64,000 bases of DNA from contig OU612070.1 of NCBI GenBank assembly GCA_914767715.1, forward strand, positions 12,293,501-12,357,500, read 5' to 3'. Each line of letters starts with the position of its first letter. Positions within the stretch are counted from its first letter, which is position 1. The position numbers and the translations under genes are program-made. Under the pieces are notes generated by a model. That model did not search any database. It saw nothing but the letters and a program-made list of their open reading frames with translations, and was not told the origin of the DNA. This document shows, piece by piece, positions 58,953-64,000 of the stretch. This DNA is from Membranipora membranacea (lineage: Eukaryota > Bryozoa > Gymnolaemata > Cheilostomatida > Membraniporidae).

Positions 58953-61151
58953 TCTGCAAGTGGAGGCGATTGTGACTCAAGGTTGTTTTTGCTTACAAAA
59001 ATAGTTTCTCACAACGATCAGGCAATCTTTTTTGCAATCGACATTGTATCTTGGGATGTCTGTCTGTTGATTCAGAATAGGAAAACAAGTTAATCTCATA
59101 ATTTCCGATGTCGTAATGCCACAACGTAGGATGTAAGTTGATCTAATAAAACCAGGACTTCATTTAATTCTGTGGTTGGTTGATAAGAGGAGGTTGCTGG
59201 GAGGGCTATCATTATCAAGTATTGCCATCCGTTTTATATCTGATTGTAAGTCCCTGGCTACAGCTGCATTGTGAATCAGTTGGAAATTTATGAAGTGCTG
59301 GTATTTCTCTAACGTTTGTTGGGTGTAAATGATTTCACTGCAACCCTGATTGCACTGGTTGTGAACTAACCCAGTCATAGCCTGGGAGTTCTATGTAGAT
59401 GGGATGGACAGTCAAGTGAGCCTGTGCAATTGTCACCGCCAATGACTATGTTTTCAAAAAAAAAAATTTTGTGTTGTTGAACTTTTGTCTCGTGAAAATA
59501 ATGAATTTTAAACCAGATTTCAATATATCCGAGGGATGCAACTGGTACAAAAAAAAATTGGGTCAAAAATCCAACTTTTCGCCGCATATAATCCTGTTAT
59601 ACTCGTTGACTTGGTAAAAATTCAACTCAATCAAGCTGTATTGCAGACCATCTTTTGAGTTTGATTAGTGGCTCTTTGGATGGGAGGATATTCGATTATC
59701 CTTATCTCTCAAGTTTAAGGTGGTCTGTGGTCATGACCCTTGCTCAATCAACCCACACAAATTTTTCAAAGTCTTATGATCACTTGTTTATGCTGTGGAA
59801 CATGTGGATTGGACTTGAGCCAAATGGTGATTTGCATTCTAGTTTGAATACATCGTGTGGAATAGAGACATGTGCAGATCGAAGCTGACGTGTACTAGAA
59901 CACCTCGTAAAGAACTAGTCTTAAATTGATCATTGACTAAGATGTGACCAGCTGTCTATGATTTATAAACAATTACTGCGATAGTTATTCTGGATGTGAA
60001 ACAAGCCTTTAACAATCTATCTACCTACACAGCTACTGATATTCAAGCTGTGATCAACTGCTCAAGATCCCTGTTGAATTTTTTAAACTCTTGACAAACA
60101 AACAGACTGGACCATGAAAAACTAACGGTACGGCAATTCATGAGGGATGACAAACACAAAGCAATATTATAATTTATCTGCTTTCTAACTATCCATCAAT
60201 TCCCCTTGTCATGTGCCATACTGGCATTAAAAAATTTAAAAAAAATCAACGAGTTACGACAAGGTGGCCATCATTCTGTTTATCAAGGACTGTCTGGTGT
60301 TCCTGTTTCCTTCAGTATCAAAGACCACAACTAAATATATATCCAATTTTCTCAATTAATGTTGAAGGGCAGTCACAGCACTGCAAGTCTGCAATTTTCA
60401 GGTTGTTACCTCCCAGCTCAAATGGAAATGCTATTCCCGATGTCGTTGACTTTGGCATAGAGAATATTATGTAACATGTAAATCTAAACCATCACCAGTC
60501 CAGTTGCTTTTGGATGCGGACTATTGGGATGTAGGACATGTTGATGGAGGTGGTTTTAGAAGAGCTGCAATATTTTTAATCTGATAGAGGGAATTGAGCT
60601 TTTATTCTCCACTCTCTTCTTCATCTCTGTGGTAAGTTGATTCACATCATTATGCACACAAATAACTTTGACAGTTGATAAGCCTTAGAGTGAAAAACAA
60701 GATGTTTTTCTGAGAATTTGAGATTTTTTTGCTAATTCAAGTAGCACGCGCTGGTTGTAGGTAGCCAAATTTAGTGCTGATCTGACAAATTTGAGGAAAT
60801 ATGAATATGTGTCTGCGTGTTTACTTTTGGCGGACCATGCTCATGTTACACACTTGCTAGTTCAATGGTCGTCACCAATTTCCCCTTCATTGTTTTGGTT
60901 GACAGTTGACATCGATATCTCATTAGCAGTGATATAAGTTTGATAGCTGCTAAAAATCTCGTTGCGACATAAAACGGGACAATATGAAAGTCCTGTTTGC
61001 TACACGGGCATACCGCCATCACTGCATGACCGTAAGAAATTCCTCACAATGGCATCAAAGAGCTAATTGAATGTCGCAATGCGTCAAGCTGTACCAACCA
61101 AACATACTCTGTACAAACTTGTACCTTTGTCATCTTGTTTCCAGTTTAGCC

Positions 61152-63531
61152 ATGGAAGGATCTTTCCTGAGCTTCACTGTACCGATCTTGCTGTGGTTGA
61201 TAGCTGTGCGACTCTGGTCATGGTTTGTTAGACAGACAGCTGACTCGCATAATAAGCTGCCTCTACCACCTGGAGCTGTCGGTCTGCCCTTTATAGGAGA
61301 AACTCTCCAGCTAGCATGGAAGGTTAGCACCAAGTGCTGGCAACTATATGCTAATAAAACTACATTTTTTTAATTAGCACTACTTTGTTCCCTCTGTGTT
61401 GGCGGAGGAATGTTGCAAAATGCGTCTCGACTTATGACTTTTGCAATATCCCTCCGCCAGTGCACCACAGAGAGAACATAGGATCAAGTTCGAAGGATGA
61501 TAATATTCAGAGAGGTATATACCATAGAGTTATCGGCGGATAACTCTATGGTATATTCACAGCTAGCCTGTTTTGACAAGCTTTGTCCGTGTGGGTGACA
61601 TAGAAGCTAGTACCACAAACAGAATTTTCGCAGCAACTACAACTGCCCCTCTTTCACAAAGAAACATAAGATCAACAACGACAGATTTTTACACACTTGA
61701 ACTCTGTTTATCTTCACTACTCTCTTTGACAGGGATATTCTTTCTTCAGGGAGAGACGAGATTCATACGGACGTGTTTACAAAACACATCTCATGGGTCG
61801 GCCGACAGTAAGAGTCTTCGGCTCTGACAACATCAAAAAAGTATGTCTGTCTCATCAGTTTTTAAACCCTACCTCAAAGTAAGGGTGGGGTGGCCTGTGT
61901 AGAATAGTGTGAGTGAATATATACCCTTTCCCGGCCCCTTAGTTTAATTAGATAAAATAACCAGCTTGCCATCACTCTGGGTCACTGGCAATCTACTTGT
62001 GAGCCGGCGGTCCCAGGGGGGGGTAACTCCTAAAACTTTCAAGTTTGGTCAACCTTTTTGACAATGTGGTTCAGGGTTTGATAAACTATTGTATGCAGCT
62101 TGTTCAATTCCCCAGTAGACCAGCAGTATTTTTGGTCCTCCGATGCTAAGCGAGTAGCGACCAAACAATGATGAATGTCCAAGTGATTTCCATGATTGCA
62201 TACGATGCACATCTTCTGCTTTTGAGAACTTGCTAAGCTCAATAACCTGAACACAGACTAGGGGACTCTATGGGGTGGTGTTCCATTATACAGGGGTCAG
62301 GAAATTGAACATTTGATGTAAGCTGATAAACCCGACATGCGGTCATATAACTTGCGCAATCTTCAGTGAAGCTTGGACCTAAAACCAAGACCAGAGGCTA
62401 TAGATAGGTATCACTAGTCTCTGCCCAGACTTATAAACAGTATTTGTTAGCTCGTCCCAGGAGTGGTCTAATGGTTAATGGTACGGACTTTGGATCTTTG
62501 AGGTCCAGGTTCAATTCCCGGCGCCGGCAGTCATTTCTGATTTGGTACTGGCACACCATTCATCCTTGCCAGGTCCTTGCGGAACGGGACCAAAAATACC
62601 AGAGGTCCACTGTGTGTTTGCACACCCCACACGCAGTAAAAAGAACCCCCTCTGCTTCTTCGATATAAAGAGTAGCCGGATTTCCGGCGGGCATGGGTAT
62701 AGGGTGCGGCATGGGTACTATGGGGCCCGGTACCTGTACCCAAGAGAGGAAAACTCTCTCCGCTTCAAAGATGATGATGATAGCTCGTCCCTGGTGCAAT
62801 CTTTGGTTCCGCTCTCTGATCCTAAACTTGTATTTCTTGAGGAGCCTGGAAAATTATAGCTTTTCTCATTAAAATCTTTGCATTTATGCTCAGGTAACGC
62901 TAATTACTATGTTAATGTAAGCAATGAAATGGTAATTTCTGGTTTAAAAATGCTGTTCCCTGCCAACCACTGCAATAACAAATGTACCCTAGAGGAGTTT
63001 AGTATTAGCATGATGAAGAGATATTCATTTCAGGCAGGCCTGAAATAGTAAAGATTGAACTAGCTAGGATAATTGAAGTACCCATCTTAGCTAGCTAACA
63101 TTGGTGCTAGCCAGCATAAGGTCATCCTAGCCTCGTCAAGCGGCCACAAAAAGTTGGGTATCCAAGGTTAAAGTTCACAAACAAGCTAAACTAAACTCGA
63201 GCTAGTGTTTTCTCCTCTGGGTATCTCAGTAGTTCCATATACTCTGAGCTGAAGGATAACATGGTTTGATACCAAAGAGATGATAGCTATGGTGAAACTG
63301 AAAATATTAATGGATGACCCCATTCCTTTGAAAGGATAGCAACCGTCAAACGTAATCAGTGTTACTTTTTGACACAGGTTCTGAGATCAGAGGAAGTCAA
63401 TGTTTGTATGCAGTGGCCTACATCAGTTAAGATGCTGATCGGTGAGCGATCTCTGATGGTATCATCAGGCGAGATACACCACATCAGACGGAGCTGTCTA
63501 CTGACTGCTTTTACACAGCAAGCTGTCAATG
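61152..63531 (+). CDS. CYP26: CYP26-like cytochrome P450 (retinoic acid hydroxylase), 5' part
   Basis: Three coding exons with GT-AG borders and consistent phase: 61152-61322, 61733-61840, 63378-63531, giving 144 residues before the gene leaves the window (partial at 3'). Residues 5-25 form a hydrophobic ER anchor. LPLPPGAVGLPFIGETLQ at 36-53 is the proline-rich hinge and start of the P450 fold. Exon 2 carries YGRVYKTHLMGRPTVRVFG, and exon 3 carries VNVCMQWPTSVKMLIG...HHIRRS. All align with CYP26A1/B1, which clear all-trans retinoic acid in the ER membrane. Heme-binding and I-helix regions lie beyond the edge, so catalytic competence cannot be judged. The ATG at 61152 gives the family-like N-terminus. 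An in-frame ATG at 61071 is probably in the 5'UTR or an upstream intron. The related CYP120-like clade is less likely. Confidence 0.82.
61387..61477. mobile_element. Foldback MITE in CYP26 intron 1
   Basis: Left arm GTTCCCTCTGTG...GGCGGAGGAATGTTGCAAAA and right arm TTTTGCAATATCCCTCCGCC...CACAGAGAGAAC are near-complementary over about 35 bp each. Confidence 0.7.
61517..61556. repeat. 40-bp palindrome with 4-nt loop in CYP26 intron 1
   Basis: ATATACCATAGAGTTATC, GGCG, then the exact reverse complement. The CCATAGA core is shared with the palindrome at 3855. Confidence 0.8.
62459..62780 (+). mobile_element. Young tRNA-derived SINE with (GAT)n tail
   Basis: The tRNA-like head has AGTGGTCTAATGG (A box) and GGTTCAATTCCCG (B box), followed by about 250 bp of tRNA-unrelated body and a GATGATGATGA tail. 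Perfect 11-bp target duplications TAGCTCGTCCC lie at 62448-62458 and 62781-62791. Different family from SINEs A and B. It lies in CYP26 intron 2, in sense orientation. Confidence 0.88.
63165..63177 (+). promoter_or_regulatory. DR1-type nuclear receptor motif in CYP26 intron 2
   Basis: AGGTTA, one spacer base, AGTTCA: two half-sites in direct repeat with 1-bp spacing, the kind bound by RXR heterodimers or HNF4. CYP26 genes are commonly retinoid-induced, so the location is suggestive. A 13-bp match can occur by chance. Confidence 0.3.
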
Positions 63532-63966
63532 GTAATGGTTGACTCTCAAAATATTTCCTTATACAATATGTGACCCATATGTGACACAGAAGCCATGCCA
63601 ACATTATACAGATGCCAGCAATGTTTGCTCGACTGTGCCAACAATTGTTGCAGTGATTTTTGTGTCAAAATTTGATCAAAATATTGGCACCCAGTTGTCT
63701 GTGGATGTGTCACTTTTGTCACTCTCAGCGTAACTTGTATTATGTCTTCAAAATTTCCTGCGCTTCAATGTGACTTAGTACTGCTTATCTGTCAAATTTT
63801 CCTATCTTCATTGAGTCCTACTATATCACTGAAAATGACTAATACACAGAAGTGGTATACACCCGAGGGTGCTGGGGGTCTGAAACAATCAACCTTGAAA
63901 GCTCCCCGAATGGGATTCGAATCCACAAATCCTGTGCAACAATCGCCTGGTGATAAATAAATTTTT

Positions 63967-64000
63967 GGGATGGCGAGATGGCGCAATTGGTAAGCGCGCT
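63967..64000 (+). mobile_element. Start of a tRNA-like sequence cut by the window edge
   Basis: GATGGCGCAATTGGTAAGCG fits a tRNA A-box region. The rest is outside the window. It is either another tRNA-derived SINE or a tRNA gene. A GGATTCGAATCC B-box-like motif on the minus strand near 63907 suggests repeat-rich surroundings. Confidence 0.45.

Larger units (their letters stand above)
56100..61151. other. Spacer between the small-gene array and CYP26
   Basis: No coding segment with recognisable homology or splice logic was found. It holds a 23-bp tandem array, a hairpin pair at 58.3 kb and a G20 run. The last few hundred bases probably include the CYP26 promoter. An acceptor-like TTTCCAG at 61138-61144 suggests an upstream non-coding exon. 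Confidence 0.55.

Noticed and set aside
61071-61151. Upstream in-frame ATG as the CYP26 start
   Set aside because: It would add 27 residues before the family-like N-terminus and would cross an acceptor-like TTTCCAG. The ATG at 61152 fits CYP26 proteins better.

Overview
The window is nuclear DNA of an animal, probably a marine invertebrate bilaterian. Genes are split by many GT-AG introns, the DNA is AT-rich, and tRNA-derived SINEs, foldback/MITE elements and minisatellites are common. A complete RAB3GAP2 orthologue and a CYP26-type P450 support a bilaterian. I cannot name the phylum from sequence alone.

Layout. 1-1,900: a 15-bp pyrimidine-rich minisatellite, then a possible divergent exon on the minus strand. 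1,926-28,779: the complete RAB3GAP2 gene (Rab3GAP non-catalytic subunit), 27 coding exons and about 1,413 residues, with one 10.8-kb intron (10,211-20,984) full of repeats. 28,780-32,600: gene-poor spacer. 32,613-38,174: two multi-exon coding regions on the plus strand that look like selfish or multicopy genes. The first is broken and resembles an uncharacterised multicopy invertebrate family. The second has a DUF3987-like C-terminal region. 38,580-40,300: a repeat cluster (114-bp tandem array split by a hAT-like MITE, a TTAA-flanked foldback element, a 45-bp tandem array).

41,300-56,100: a minus-strand array of four paralogous two-exon genes, each encoding a nearly identical 65-residue protein with a C-terminal RRTS motif. 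Each has a TATA box, a 5'UTR intron and a conserved polyadenylation signal. The array grew by segmental duplication. The last two units are near-identical over about 3 kb, and SINE and micro-palindrome insertions date the steps. I do not recognise this family, and it is the best candidate here for something undescribed.

56,100-61,150: no convincing gene. 61,152 to the right edge: the first three coding exons of a CYP26-like retinoic-acid hydroxylase gene, which runs off the window. Its introns hold a young tRNA-SINE with 11-bp target duplications, two foldback elements and a DR1-type nuclear-receptor half-site pair.

The three main gene groups do not form an obvious pathway. RAB3GAP2 is a housekeeping membrane-traffic regulator, CYP26 clears retinoids, and the 65-residue array is unassigned.
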